A program made the translations under genes and the position numbers. This document shows positions 35,298 through 44,774 of a DNA stretch of 64,000 nucleotides, one piece after another (position 1 is the first letter of the stretch; every line of letters begins with the position of its first letter). The DNA is from Sphingobium herbicidovorans (lineage in GTDB: Bacteria > Pseudomonadota > Alphaproteobacteria > Sphingomonadales > Sphingomonadaceae), in the NCBI RefSeq assembly GCF_002080435.1, contig NZ_CP020538.1, positions 868,001-932,000 on the forward strand, read 5' to 3'. Below the pieces are notes generated by a model. The model was given only the letters and a program-made list of their open reading frames with translations, was not told the DNA's origin and made no database searches.

Positions 35298-35334
35298 GCG
35301 GCTTCAACAACTCCGCCGAAAGGCTCGGCGCAAT

Positions 35335-36321
35335 CTAAACCGGCCGATGCCCCTTGCGCCACTTCGTAAACAGGTGGCGCGCCAGCATCGTCGGCGGCAT
35401 GCGCAGCCAGTGGGACCGGATATAAAAGGCAAAGCGCAGCAGCTTGCGCGTCTCGCGGCCCCAGTCATCACGGGCGAGCAGCCGCCCTATCACCAGCCGG
35501 TCCCAGACGGTAAGCCGCTGACGCCTCCCCCCGCCGTAAAGCGCCGCCGCCAGACGCTGTGCCTGCGCGACATGCCGTCCAATCCCGTGACGTTTCGCGC
35601 GGACGCCCAATCGCTCCGCATCGACATTGTCCAGCAGGCAATGAATATCCCAAAGGTTGCGCAAGCCGCCCGCCAAATCACCGTCGGCCAGCAGATGGGC
35701 GACGGAATGGCAGACCATGTCCTCGGGCGAAAGAACGGATAACCGATCGGTTATGGCGACCGCATCCTCCATCAGCGCCCTCGCATCCGGCGTCTGCCGC
35801 GCGGTCAGCGGCAGGATGGTATGATGCACGTCGATCATCCGGTCGCGCTCGCGATGGATCATGGGCGGCAGTTCGTGCATCCACTGCCGATAATAGGCGT
35901 CGTCATAATCGTCCTGCTTCACCCATTCCCAGCCCGCCGCGTGCAATCCAGCCTCTACCTCATCCATCCTTTCACGCGGCGCCAATATGTCGAGGTCGCC
36001 GATGAACCGTCCCTCGCCAGCCTTCAGCCCCGCCGCGACATAGGCTGTGCCCTTGAGGAGCAACACCGGCCCGCCCAGCGCTTCCGCCGCCCGGTCCGCT
36101 TCCCACAACGCCTGCCGCGCCTCACGCTCGGCATCCAGCCGCGCATCCGTCAGGATCGGCCGAACCGCGTCGGGGGCCAGCGCCGCACCAATCCGCAGCG
36201 CCAGCGTGCCGATCAAGCGCTCCGCCCGCGCCGCCGCGATCAGCGCGTTCCATCCAGAGCCATCCAGCGCAGCGACCGACTTCGGCTCCCGCAACGCGGC
36301 CACCAGCAACGCGCTGCTCAT
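35335..36321 (-). CDS. uncharacterised nucleotidyltransferase family protein (PF14907-like), HprK-related system
   Basis: 328 residues. VLLLKGTAYVAAGL (near 86) and RFIGDLDIL (near 105) are the nucleotidyltransferase-fold motifs with the two acidic residues of GDLD for metal binding; VDVHHTILP supplies a further candidate acidic residue. Family members accompany PqqD-like and HPr-kinase-like proteins, including in some lasso peptide clusters where they are thought to modify the peptide. Its ATG overlaps the stop of the HprK-like gene, so it is the last of a coupled trio. The C-terminal 80 residues are basic. Confidence 0.8.
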   Translation of the reverse strand: MSSALLVAALREPKSVAALDGSGWNALIAAARAERLIGTLALRIGAALAPDAVRPILTDARLDAEREARQALWEADRAAEALGGPVLLLKGTAYVAAGLKAGEGRFIGDLDILAPRERMDEVEAGLHAAGWEWVKQDDYDDAYYRQWMHELPPMIHRERDRMIDVHHTILPLTARQTPDARALMEDAVAITDRLSVLSPEDMVCHSVAHLLADGDLAGGLRNLWDIHCLLDNVDAERLGVRAKRHGIGRHVAQAQRLAAALYGGGRRQRLTVWDRLVIGRLLARDDWGRETRKLLRFAFYIRSHWLRMPPTMLARHLFTKWRKGHRPV

Positions 36322-37181
36322 GCCAGCTCATCCCAAAGCCGTTCGACAAGCGCGACCGCCGCCTCGCCGGAGGGAAAGTCGATCGCTCGCGCGGGAACAT
36401 CCTGCACGAAGCGCGTCAATGCGCGAAAGCCCGACTCCCCCAGCGCCACATAATTAGTGGAGGCCTGGGTCAGCCGCATGAACACTTCGCCCTGCCCCAC
36501 CGGCCGCACCTCCGCCGCATGGCCGAAGCGCGGGAATAGCAGCAGGGCTGGCTTCGCTCCCTCCCCCATGCGCGCCACCGCATCTGCCCGCGGCACAAGA
36601 TGCCGGATATCGCCCTTGGCCGTTCCCTTGAGCAGCGGTCCCATACGCTCGCCCGGCGTCTCACCGGCAACCACGCCGATCGCCTCATTCTTCAACGATA
36701 TCAGGCGCGGAAAAGGAAACACCGATCCGGTCACCAGATCCAGCAGGGCGAACTCATCACCCATCAGCCGCCATCCGCGCTCGCCCAGTTGGGCCGCCAG
36801 CGTCGATTTGCCCGATCCCGACTCGCCCGTCATGACCAGCGCGCGCCCGTCCTTCTCGACGCTCGACGCGTGGAGCAACAGATGCCGCCGCCAGCCCAGC
36901 GCCATTTGCAGGTTCATCCCCATCTCCGCCGCCAGCAGGCCATGGATCAGGCTCATCGGCGCGGCATCGGCCAGCCCATGATCGCCGGTGATGAAGATCG
37001 AAGGGCGCACCCATCGCCGGAATGCGCCGGCAGGCTCCAGACGCACGGTAAAGTCAGCTATCTCGCCGCTGACCTGCGGATAATCGGCATATAGCTGCGC
37101 CAGTTGCGCGACGGGCTGCCGCCAGGCGGAGCCGATGCGGAAGGTCGCAGGCCCGATCTTCAGGGAAAGCTGATGCCTCAC
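36318..37181 (-). CDS. HprK-related kinase A
   Basis: 287 residues. The P-loop GESGSGKST is at residues 119-127, preceded by LLLHASSVEKDGRALVMT. RGWRLMGDEFALLD (near 135) corresponds to the second HPr kinase motif with its acidic pair. The first 100 residues are not HPr-kinase-like. There is no PTS gene nearby, so it is unlikely to phosphorylate HPr. The family is known as an HPr-kinase relative that travels with a PqqD-like protein and a nucleotidyltransferase. Overlaps both neighbours by 4 bases. Confidence 0.87.
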   Translation of the reverse strand: MRHQLSLKIGPATFRIGSAWRQPVAQLAQLYADYPQVSGEIADFTVRLEPAGAFRRWVRPSIFITGDHGLADAAPMSLIHGLLAAEMGMNLQMALGWRRHLLLHASSVEKDGRALVMTGESGSGKSTLAAQLGERGWRLMGDEFALLDLVTGSVFPFPRLISLKNEAIGVVAGETPGERMGPLLKGTAKGDIRHLVPRADAVARMGEGAKPALLLFPRFGHAAEVRPVGQGEVFMRLTQASTNYVALGESGFRALTRFVQDVPARAIDFPSGEAAVALVERLWDELA

Positions 37182-37459
37182 GCGCGCCGCACCACCCCCA
37201 GCGCGATCAGGCCAGCCAGATGGGCTTCGATCTCGGCCATCGCCTGACCGGGTTCGCCCAGATCATAGCTCTGCTCAAGCCGCACATGCACCTGCGCAGC
37301 CGTCGTGGGGACATCTTTGTCCAGGGCGTACAATATCTCTGGCACCGGGCTGATCACCATATGCGTCTGCCCGGACGCGCGGTGGTAAAGGAGCGTAATG
37401 TCCTCCAACACGCACAGCGCGACATCTCTGTCCTGTTGATAACGGCGCTCTGCGGTCAC
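37178..37459 (-). CDS. PqqD-like peptide-binding protein of the HprK-related system
   Basis: 93 residues with the PqqD/RRE pattern: an N-terminal beta segment (ALCVLEDITLLYHRASGQTH), a central hydrophobic VISPVPEILYALDK and a helical winged C-terminus (MAEIEAHLAGLIALGVVRR). PqqD-type domains bind leader peptides of ribosomally made modified peptides. It is coupled to the kinase gene by a 4-base overlap. The upstream Tat-signal protein gene, 58 bp away, is the obvious candidate partner. Confidence 0.82.
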   Translation of the reverse strand: MTAERRYQQDRDVALCVLEDITLLYHRASGQTHMVISPVPEILYALDKDVPTTAAQVHVRLEQSYDLGEPGQAMAEIEAHLAGLIALGVVRRA

Positions 37460-37517
37460 GACCTGCCCTTAAATCCCTGGCGTCGCTCCGCTGTAGCGCG
37501 AAGGAGTAAGCAGGTGC

Positions 37518-37958
37518 CTAACGCGGCATTTGCAATGATGCGTAGCAGGTAAAGCCGCTGGTGCCGGACTGAAGACGGCGGATGTAGTTCAGATAGGCCT
37601 GATTCTGGTCATAGCTGGTGCCGGGCAGCCGTCCGCCGCGCAACGCCTGTTTGACCTGCTCGCCGGTGTAACTGCGGCCAGTTGCGGGGAAAGCACCCGA
37701 AGTCCCGGCGGGCACCAACTGTCCATTGGGCGCGACATAATTACCCGCGCGGCCCTGATCCGGCACGGGGATGGTGCAGTTGAGTACGGACGCGGCAGTA
37801 TTGGCCAAGGCGGGGCGAATGGACACGATCGCCGAAGCGGCGGCGGCGCCACCCATAAGCAACTGGCGGCGCGATGACGCCATCAGATCAGCATTTCCCG
37901 CTTCCGCGCCGATAACGGCCGGATCGGAAACGGGCGATGGGGGCAACTGCTCGCTCAT
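37518..37958 (-). CDS. Tat-exported protein of unknown function, candidate substrate of the HprK-related system
   Basis: 146 residues. A 29-residue hydrophilic leader precedes a twin-arginine motif (SSRRQLLMGG, RR at 30-31) and a hydrophobic stretch ending RPALA at about residue 52. The mature 94 residues have exactly two cysteines (near 61 and 138) and the segment GTSYDQNQAYLNYIRRLQSG. I recognise no family. It stands first in the leftward cluster with the PqqD-like, kinase and nucleotidyltransferase genes and diverges from phoR. Its unusually long leader before the Tat motif would suit recognition by the PqqD-like protein (inference). Confidence 0.65.
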   Translation of the reverse strand: MSEQLPPSPVSDPAVIGAEAGNADLMASSRRQLLMGGAAAASAIVSIRPALANTAASVLNCTIPVPDQGRAGNYVAPNGQLVPAGTSGAFPATGRSYTGEQVKQALRGGRLPGTSYDQNQAYLNYIRRLQSGTSGFTCYASLQMPR

Positions 37959-38057
37959 ATGCTCGTGATCCGCTATCCACCCTTGCCAAAGCGTAAAGAA
38001 TCCACGCTATTGCGCCAGCCATTGCAGCAAAGCTGCCAGGAATCCAGCGCGGTAACC

Positions 38058-39311
38058 ATGAATCGACTATCCATTTCCCAGATCATCGCATCGCTCGCCA
38101 TATTATTCCTGGCGACGGGCGGCGCGTTGATGATGGGCGCGCCGCCATGGGCGATAGCCCTGCCGGTGCTCGCCGGGATAGCCATCCTGCTGATCGCGGC
38201 GCAGGAGCCAGCGCCCCGGCCAAGCGCCGCGTCACCCGCTGAGGACGCCGTCGACATCGTCACCCATCCCGATTTCGCAGACCTGATCGAGGGCATCGCC
38301 GATCCGCTGATGCTGATCGAGCGCGGCAGGATCATCCGCGCCAATCGCGCCGCCCAGCGCCTGCTGGGCGCGCATATAGAGGGTGAAGACGCCCGCATCG
38401 CCATTCGTCACCCCGCCGCGGCGGAACGGCTGGCGAGCCTGGCCCCGCTGGCCGAACCCGTGATGCTGGAACTGGTGGGCCTGGGCTCCCGCGATCAACG
38501 CTGGCAAATGCGGATTGCGCCTGTGGGCGGCGATGGCGCCGTTCGTCGCCTGGTGCATCTGGCCGACCATAGCGGCGCGCATGCAGCCGAAAAGATGCGC
38601 GTCGATTTTGTCGCCAATGCAAGCCACGAACTGCGCACGCCCCTTGCGGGCATATTGGGATTTATCGAGACGCTCGCCGATCCGGACCTTGGCCGCGACA
38701 ATGAAACACGCCAGCGCTTCCTGAAGATCATGGATGGCGAGGCGAGGCGCATGCAGCGGCTGATCGACGACCTTATCTCGCTTTCCCGCATCGAGGCGGA
38801 AAAATATCGCGCGCCCGACAGTCCGGTCGATCTGTCGGGATTGGTGGCCGAAGTGGTGGGCGTTTTCCGCACCAGCCATGGTGAGCGCGGACGCGAGGTC
38901 GAAATGGAAATCGACCCCGGCCTGCCAACGGTGGCGGGCGACCGGGCGCAGCTTTCTCAACTGCTTCACAATCTGATCGGAAACTCGGTCAAATATGGGA
39001 AGGCCGGAACGCCGATCCGGGTCGGCTTGACCGAGGGGCCGAGCGGCATGACCCGTCTGTGCGTCGCGGACGAAGGCGAAGGCATAGGCCCCGATCACCT
39101 GCCGCGCCTTACAGAGCGCTTCTATCGCGTCGATTCGGGCCGCAGCCGCGCCATTGGCGGCACGGGCCTGGGCCTCGCGATCGTCAAACATATCGTGGAG
39201 CGGCATCGCGGTCGGCTGGACATCGTCAGCACGGTGGGAAAGGGCACCGCCATCACCGTTCTCCTGCCACCCATGGCCAAGGACGAAAAGGCTTCCATAT
39301 CAACGCATTGA
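38058..39311 (+). CDS. phoR: phosphate regulon sensor histidine kinase
   Basis: 417 residues from the ATG at 38058 (the upstream in-frame region overlaps the divergent Tat gene's promoter). Two N-terminal membrane helices (residues 5-45), a PAS-like domain (about 75-185), the H-box HELRTPLAGILGFIETL (near 192), the N-box LLHNLIGNSVKYG (near 305), and DEGEGIGPDHLPRLTERFY with GGTGLGLAIVKHI (G boxes). It senses phosphate status with PstSCAB/PhoU and phosphorylates PhoB, encoded at the other end of the cluster. Confidence 0.93.
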   Translation: MNRLSISQIIASLAILFLATGGALMMGAPPWAIALPVLAGIAILLIAAQEPAPRPSAASPAEDAVDIVTHPDFADLIEGIADPLMLIERGRIIRANRAAQRLLGAHIEGEDARIAIRHPAAAERLASLAPLAEPVMLELVGLGSRDQRWQMRIAPVGGDGAVRRLVHLADHSGAHAAEKMRVDFVANASHELRTPLAGILGFIETLADPDLGRDNETRQRFLKIMDGEARRMQRLIDDLISLSRIEAEKYRAPDSPVDLSGLVAEVVGVFRTSHGERGREVEMEIDPGLPTVAGDRAQLSQLLHNLIGNSVKYGKAGTPIRVGLTEGPSGMTRLCVADEGEGIGPDHLPRLTERFYRVDSGRSRAIGGTGLGLAIVKHIVERHRGRLDIVSTVGKGTAITVLLPPMAKDEKASISTH

Positions 39312-39328
39312 GCGAAAATTTGCCATGT

Positions 39329-39378
39329 CTGTCATGGCTTCCGGGCACGTTGTCATAAAAATGCAATTGGATTGTCAC
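39329..39378 (+). promoter_or_regulatory. three phased Pho-box-like half sites before pstS
   Basis: CTGTCAT (39329), TTGTCAT (39350) and TTGTCAC (39372) repeat at 21 and 22 bp, about two helical turns, in the 150 bp between phoR and pstS. PhoB binds direct repeats of CTGTCAT/C with 11-bp period; here every second half site is recognisable. They are the likely site of phosphate control of the pst genes. Confidence 0.65.
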
Positions 39379-39464
39379 AAATGCGCGATGTACCGCGACT
39401 ACGGCGCGTTCCCAGAGGGGGGCGGCGACTGCGAATCGCGGCCTTTTGATAAAGGAGATTATCC

Positions 39465-40523
39465 GTGAAGCATTTCGCCCTGCTCGCCGCGACCGCCGCG
39501 GCGGCCCTCACCCTTGCCGGTTGCGGCGATCAGTCGTCCGGCGGCGGCGCGGGCGGCACCCGCGACCAGATCCGCGCCGTAGGCTCTTCGACCGTCTATC
39601 CCTTCGCCACGGCGGTCGCCGAACTATTCGTGCAGGGCAATGCCGGCATGAAATCGCCGATCATCGAATCCACGGGCACCGGCGGGGGCATGAAGCTGTT
39701 TTGCGCAGGCGTGGGCGCACAATATCCTGACATCGCGAATGCTTCGCGCCGCATCAAGAAGTCGGAGTTCGACGACTGCCAGAAGAATGGCGTCAAGGAC
39801 ATCATCGAAGTCCAGATCGGTGTCGATGGCCTCGCCTTCGCCGAATCGAACCGGGGACCGGGCCTCAAGCTGACGCCCAAGATCGTTTACGAGGCGCTTG
39901 CCGCCAATCCCTATGGCAAGGGTCCGAACAAGACGCAGAACTGGAACGATGTGGATCCCAGCCTCCCGGCGATCCCGATTTCCGTCTTCGGCCCGCCTTC
40001 CACCAGCGGAACCCGCGACTCGCTGGCCGAACTGATCCTGGAAAAGGGCTGCCAGTCCGACCCGGCGATGAAGGCGCTCAAGGATGAGAATGAGGACGAA
40101 TATAAGGCGACCTGCACCCGCGTCCGCGAAGACGGCAAATATGTGGACTCGGGCGAAAACGACAATCTGATCGTGCAGAAGCTGGACAAGAACCCCAATG
40201 CGATCGGCGTGTTCGGCTACAGCTTCCTGGAAGAAAATAACGACAAGCTGAACGACATCCCGATCGACGGGGTCGAAGCGACCTATGAGACCGTATCGAC
40301 CGGCAAATATCCTGGCGCGCGTCCGCTCTACATCTACGTGAAGAAAGCGCATATGCAGGCGATTCCCGGGCTTCAGGGCTTCCTGAACGCCTACGCCGCC
40401 AATTGGGGGCCGAACGGCGCGCTCACCAAGCGGGGCATGGTCGCCGCCCCCGAAGATGTGCGCAAGGGGAGCGCCGAAGCGGTGAAGTCGCTGGCTGTTC
40501 TCGACGGTTCGAAGCTGAAATAA
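39465..40523 (+). CDS. pstS: phosphate-binding lipoprotein of the Pst transporter
   Basis: 352 residues. The lipobox LTLAGCGD puts the lipidated cysteine near residue 20. Phosphate-binding loops are visible: AVGSSTVYPFATAVAE (near 43), ESTGTGGGMKLFCAG (near 70) and PPSTSGTRDSLAEL (near 180). It captures phosphate in the periplasm for PstCA. AAAGGAG lies before the ATG, and Pho-box-like repeats stand about 90-135 bp upstream. Confidence 0.95.
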   Translation: MKHFALLAATAAAALTLAGCGDQSSGGGAGGTRDQIRAVGSSTVYPFATAVAELFVQGNAGMKSPIIESTGTGGGMKLFCAGVGAQYPDIANASRRIKKSEFDDCQKNGVKDIIEVQIGVDGLAFAESNRGPGLKLTPKIVYEALAANPYGKGPNKTQNWNDVDPSLPAIPISVFGPPSTSGTRDSLAELILEKGCQSDPAMKALKDENEDEYKATCTRVREDGKYVDSGENDNLIVQKLDKNPNAIGVFGYSFLEENNDKLNDIPIDGVEATYETVSTGKYPGARPLYIYVKKAHMQAIPGLQGFLNAYAANWGPNGALTKRGMVAAPEDVRKGSAEAVKSLAVLDGSKLK

Positions 40524-40534
40524 GAAGAGACTGA

Positions 40535-41929
40535 ATGACAGGTCCTGCAATCTTCCTGCTGCTGGCGGGCCTTGGCGCGATCGCCTGGGTCAGCGCACGA
40601 GCCCGCGCGCTGCGCCTGCAAGGCGTGGCCCGGGCGTCGGGGCGGCGCGACGCCGTGCATAGCCTGCCCGGCTATCATGGCTGGTATGTCGCGCTGTGGA
40701 CGCTCATCCCTGCCGCCCTGTTCCTGGCGGTCTGGGCGAATGTCTCGCCCGGCCTTGTCACGCAGGACGTGCTGAGCAGCTCTGCGGCGCAAGCCTTGCC
40801 AGCGGATGGTTTTTCCCGATCATCCATCCTGGGCGAAGCGCGGGCGATCGCCACGGGCGCGCAGGCCGGGGCTTTCAATCCGCTCTCGCAGGGACTTGTC
40901 CAACCCTATAAGGACGCCATCGGCAAATATGGCCTGGCGGGCGCGGTTCTTGCGCTCGTCCTCGCCTTTGCCGGCGGCGCCTACGCCTTCACGCGCGTCC
41001 GCCCCGATTTCCGCGCGCGTACGCGGGTCGAACGGCTGGTGATGGCTTCATTGCTGATCGCATCGCTGCTGGCGATCATCACCACGGTCGGCATCGTCGC
41101 GTCGCTGCTGTGGGAAAGCTTCCGCTTCTTCTCCATGGTCAACCCGATCGACTTCCTGTTCGGCACGAAATGGAGCCCGCAGTCCGCCGCCATGGGCTAT
41201 GGCAATGAAGATGCGTTCGGCGCGGTGCCGCTGTTCTGGGGCACGATCTTCATCGGCGCGATCATCGCCATGATCGTTGCCATCCCGCTCGGCCTGATGA
41301 GCGCCATCTATCTCACCCAATATGCCAACCCCGCCGTACGCCGGTGGATGAAGCCGACGCTGGAGATGCTGGCCGGCGTGCCGACCGTCGTTTACGGCTA
41401 TTTCGCGGCGCTCACCATTGCGCCTGCGCTTAGGGATTTCGCCGTGTCGATCGGCATTCAGAGCGCCAGTTCCGAAAGCGCGCTCGCCGCTGGCCTGGTC
41501 ATGGGCGTGATGATCATCCCCTTTGTTTCCTCCATGGCGGACGACAGCATCGCCGCCGTGCCGCAGTCGATGCGCGACGGCAGCCTGGCCATGGGTGCAA
41601 CCACCAGCGAGACGATCAGAAAGGTTCTTATTCCCGCCGCCCTGCCGGGTGTCGTCGGGGGCGTCCTGCTCGCCGTCAGCCGCGCCATCGGCGAAACCAT
41701 GATCGTGGTGATGGCGGCGGGCCTTTCCGCCAACCTCACCCTGAACCCCTTTGCCAGCGTGACGACCGTGACGACCCAGATCGTCCAGTTGCTGACCGGT
41801 GACCAGGAATTTGACAGCGCCAAAACGCTCGCCGCCTTCGCCCTCGGCCTTGTCCTGTTCATCGTCACACTGCTGCTCAACATCGTGGCCCTGCGGGTCG
41901 TGAAGAAATATCGCGAGGCTTACGACTAA
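40535..41929 (+). CDS. pstC: phosphate ABC transporter permease PstC
   Basis: 464 residues, longer than the E. coli protein (319) through an N-terminal region with two extra membrane segments, as in other alphaproteobacteria. The permease core has the EAA-type motif MRDGSLAMGATTSETIRKVLIPAALPGVVGG (split: near residues 345-375). TVVYGYFAALTIAP and GETMIVVMAAG are typical of PstC. It starts 11 bp after pstS. Confidence 0.94.
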   Translation: MTGPAIFLLLAGLGAIAWVSARARALRLQGVARASGRRDAVHSLPGYHGWYVALWTLIPAALFLAVWANVSPGLVTQDVLSSSAAQALPADGFSRSSILGEARAIATGAQAGAFNPLSQGLVQPYKDAIGKYGLAGAVLALVLAFAGGAYAFTRVRPDFRARTRVERLVMASLLIASLLAIITTVGIVASLLWESFRFFSMVNPIDFLFGTKWSPQSAAMGYGNEDAFGAVPLFWGTIFIGAIIAMIVAIPLGLMSAIYLTQYANPAVRRWMKPTLEMLAGVPTVVYGYFAALTIAPALRDFAVSIGIQSASSESALAAGLVMGVMIIPFVSSMADDSIAAVPQSMRDGSLAMGATTSETIRKVLIPAALPGVVGGVLLAVSRAIGETMIVVMAAGLSANLTLNPFASVTTVTTQIVQLLTGDQEFDSAKTLAAFALGLVLFIVTLLLNIVALRVVKKYREAYD

Positions 41930-41950
41930 TGGCCCCCACCCTATCAACAT

Positions 41951-41974
41951 CCGTTCGTGCTGAGCTTGTCGAAG
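41951..41974 (+). repeat. dispersed repeat family A inside the pst operon
   Basis: CCGTTCGTGCTGAGCTTGTC followed by GAAG sits in the 85-bp gap between pstC and pstA, an unusual place because the other copies lie at gene ends. It could act as a processing or attenuation point. Confidence 0.75.
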
Positions 41975-42017
41975 GAGACAGGCGGCTCGTTCGAACAGGG
42001 CGAACGGAGCGCGTGTG

Positions 42018-43262
42018 ATGACCACCAAACGCCTCCCCACCGACTGGAAATCGGACGTGATGCGCAACCGGATTGCCCGTCGCTATGCTGCGGAGCGCCG
42101 CTTCAGGCTGATTGGCCTGTTTGCGGTGCTGCTCTCTGCCGCCTTCCTCGCCTTCCTGCTCTTCACCATGCTCGGCAACGGCCTGCGCGGTTTCACCCGC
42201 ACGGAAATCGCGGTGAAGATCGACTTCGCCGCTTCACCGCTGCTGCTCGATCCCAATGCCATTACCGACGAGGCGCTTTCCAACGCGAACCTGCCGATGG
42301 TGACCAGCGATGCCGTCACGAAAGCGCTGGGCGCGGATGCGGACGATTGGGTTTCCCCGACTGCGTGGATCGTCCTGCGCGACAGGATCAAGGCGGACCC
42401 CAAGATCCTCTCCCGCACTGAAACGGTCACGCTCCCCGCCTCTACCGAGATCGATCGTGCCGCCAAGGGCGATGGTTCGCCCGAAGCCGAAGCAACCGTC
42501 GATCGCCTGAAAGGGGCCGGTCTGCTCACGACCGGCTTCAACTTCAACTTCCTGACCGCCAGCGACGGCACCGATCCGACGCAGGTTGGTATATGGGGCG
42601 CGTTCAAGGGCTCTCTGCTGACCATGCTGGTGACGCTGGCCCTCAGCTTCCCGATCGGCGTTGCGACCGCGCTCTACCTTGAGGAATATGCCCGCAAGAA
42701 CTGGCTGACCGACATCATCGAAGTGTCGATCAACAATCTTGCCGCCGTCCCCTCGATCATCTTCGGCTTGCTCGGCCTGTCGATCTTCCTGAACTTCCTG
42801 CACCTGCCCCGTTCGGCTGCCCTGGTCGGCGGCATGACGCTGGCGCTCATGACCATGCCCGTCATCGTCATCGCGGGCCGCAACGCCATCAAGTCGGTGC
42901 CGCCCAGCATCCGCGACGCTGCGCTCGGCATCGGCGCTTCGCCGGTGCAAGTCGTGTTCCACCATGTCCTGCCGCTCGCCCTGCCCGGCATCCTCACCGG
43001 TACGATCATCGGCATGGCGCGCGCGCTGGGCGAAACCGCGCCGCTGCTGATGATCGGCATGCGCGCCTTCATCGCGACGCCGCCGGGCGGGATCACCGAT
43101 CCGGCGACCGTGTTGCCGGTGCAGATATTTCTGTGGTCCGACGAGGTTTCGAAGGGCTTTGTCGAAAAAACGTCCGCCGCCATCATCGTGCTGCTGATCT
43201 TCCTGCTCGCGATGAACGGTCTGGCCATCTACCTGCGCAACAAGTTCGAAAAACGGTGGTAA
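42018..43262 (+). CDS. pstA: phosphate ABC transporter permease PstA
   Basis: 414 residues with a large periplasmic insertion after the first membrane helix (about 55-185), common in alphaproteobacterial PstA. The core shows [34 protein letters not shown] and the cytoplasmic EAA motif [31 protein letters not shown] (near 295-325). An in-frame GTG directly before the ATG is an alternative start. Confidence 0.94.
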   Translation: MTTKRLPTDWKSDVMRNRIARRYAAERRFRLIGLFAVLLSAAFLAFLLFTMLGNGLRGFTRTEIAVKIDFAASPLLLDPNAITDEALSNANLPMVTSDAVTKALGADADDWVSPTAWIVLRDRIKADPKILSRTETVTLPASTEIDRAAKGDGSPEAEATVDRLKGAGLLTTGFNFNFLTASDGTDPTQVGIWGAFKGSLLTMLVTLALSFPIGVATALYLEEYARKNWLTDIIEVSINNLAAVPSIIFGLLGLSIFLNFLHLPRSAALVGGMTLALMTMPVIVIAGRNAIKSVPPSIRDAALGIGASPVQVVFHHVLPLALPGILTGTIIGMARALGETAPLLMIGMRAFIATPPGGITDPATVLPVQIFLWSDEVSKGFVEKTSAAIIVLLIFLLAMNGLAIYLRNKFEKRW

Positions 43263-43264
43263 CA

Positions 43265-44056
43265 ATGATGCACGAACCGCAAACCCTGGTGCCCGCCACC
43301 GAAACCAAGATGACCGCGCGCGACGTGAATGTCTTCTATGGCGACAAACAGGCGATCAAGGGCGTCTCCATCGATGTCGACATGGATAATGTGACGGCCT
43401 TCATCGGCCCGTCCGGCTGCGGCAAGTCCACTTTCCTGCGGACGCTGAACCGCATGAACGACACGGTCGCATCGGCTCGCGTCGAAGGCACGATCACGCT
43501 GGATGGCGAGAATATCTACGCCTCCAGCATGGACGTGGTGCAACTGCGCGCCCGCGTCGGCATGGTGTTCCAGAAGCCCAACCCCTTCCCCAAGTCGATC
43601 TATGAAAATATCGCCTACGGCCCGCGCATCCACGGCCTCGCCAGTGGCAAGGCGGACCTTGACATCATAGTCGAAAAGTCGCTCCGTCGCGCCGGCCTGT
43701 GGGACGAGGTGAAGGATCGCCTGCACGACAGCGGCACCGCGCTTTCCGGTGGTCAGCAGCAGCGCCTCTGCATCGGCCGCGCCATTGCGGTTGAACCCGA
43801 AGTCATCCTGATGGACGAACCCTGCTCGGCGCTCGACCCCATCGCCACGGCCAAGATCGAGGAACTGATCCACGAACTGCGCGGCCGCTACGCCATCGTC
43901 ATCGTCACCCACAATATGCAGCAGGCCGCCCGCGTGTCGCAGCGCACCGCCTTTTTCCACCTCGGCGAACTGGTCGAATATGGCGTGACGTCGGACATCT
44001 TCACCAACCCCCGCCAGGAGCGGACCAAGGACTATATCACCGGACGCTACGGCTGA
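43265..44056 (+). CDS. pstB: phosphate ABC transporter ATP-binding protein
   Basis: 263 residues from the ATG at 43265, two bases after the pstA stop. Walker [10 protein letters not shown] (near 43), Q-loop [19 protein letters not shown], signature [16 protein letters not shown] (near 155), Walker [13 protein letters not shown] and the switch [12 protein letters not shown] are all intact. It powers phosphate import through PstCA. Confidence 0.97.
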   Translation: MMHEPQTLVPATETKMTARDVNVFYGDKQAIKGVSIDVDMDNVTAFIGPSGCGKSTFLRTLNRMNDTVASARVEGTITLDGENIYASSMDVVQLRARVGMVFQKPNPFPKSIYENIAYGPRIHGLASGKADLDIIVEKSLRRAGLWDEVKDRLHDSGTALSGGQQQRLCIGRAIAVEPEVILMDEPCSALDPIATAKIEELIHELRGRYAIVIVTHNMQQAARVSQRTAFFHLGELVEYGVTSDIFTNPRQERTKDYITGRYG

Positions 44057-44076
44057 ACCGGGGGGAGAGACGAATT

Positions 44077-44772
44077 ATGGCTGAACATACGATCAAGGCG
44101 TTCGACGAGGAAATCGACAAGCTGCGCGGCCTCATCGCCGAGATGGGCGGCCGTGCCGAAGCCGCCATCGAACATGCGATGCTGGCGCTCCAGCGACAGG
44201 ACAAGACGCTCGCCGCCCAGGTGGTTGCCGACGACAAGCGCATCGACGCCATAGAGGCGGAGGTTGAAAAGCTGGTCATCCAGGTGATCGCCCTGCGCGC
44301 GCCCATGGCCGACGATCTGCGTGACGTCATCGCCGCGCTGAAGATCGTCAGCGTCGTCGAACGCATCGGCGATTATGCCAAGAATATCGCCAAGCGCGTG
44401 CCGCTGGTCGCCACTAACCAGCGCACGCTGGAACCGGTATCGCTCCTCCCATCCATGGGGCAGGTCGCAGCCGAGATGGTGCATGACGCGCTCAACGCCT
44501 TCGCCGCGCGGGACGCCGACCTCGCTCTTGCGGTGATCGAACGCGATACGGTCGTCGATGATTTCTACAACAGCGTCTTTCGCAGTCTCGTCACCTACAT
44601 GGTCGAAAATCCCAAGACGATCAGCGAATGTGCGCATCTGTTGTTCGTCGCCAAGAACATCGAACGGATCGGCGACCACGCCACCAATGTCGCGGAAATG
44701 GTCTATTACGCCGCCACCGGCCAGATGGCCCCGGAACGCGAACGCGGCGGCACCCAGCCCCTGGAGGACTGA
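44077..44772 (+). CDS. phoU: phosphate transport system regulator
   Basis: 231 residues, two tandem three-helix PhoU domains. Metal-binding E-x-x-x-D patterns are in VVERIGDYAKNIAKR (first domain) and NIERIGDHATNVAEM (second domain, near 205). PhoU couples the Pst transporter to PhoR to repress the regulon when phosphate is plentiful. It lies 20 bp after pstB. Confidence 0.96.
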   Translation: MAEHTIKAFDEEIDKLRGLIAEMGGRAEAAIEHAMLALQRQDKTLAAQVVADDKRIDAIEAEVEKLVIQVIALRAPMADDLRDVIAALKIVSVVERIGDYAKNIAKRVPLVATNQRTLEPVSLLPSMGQVAAEMVHDALNAFAARDADLALAVIERDTVVDDFYNSVFRSLVTYMVENPKTISECAHLLFVAKNIERIGDHATNVAEMVYYAATGQMAPERERGGTQPLED

Positions 44773-44774
44773 AT

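Noticed and set aside
36318..37181. HPr kinase/phosphorylase of a regulatory PTS
   Set aside because: No HPr or EI gene is near, the N-terminal part is not HprK-like, and PqqD-like and nucleotidyltransferase genes are coupled to it.
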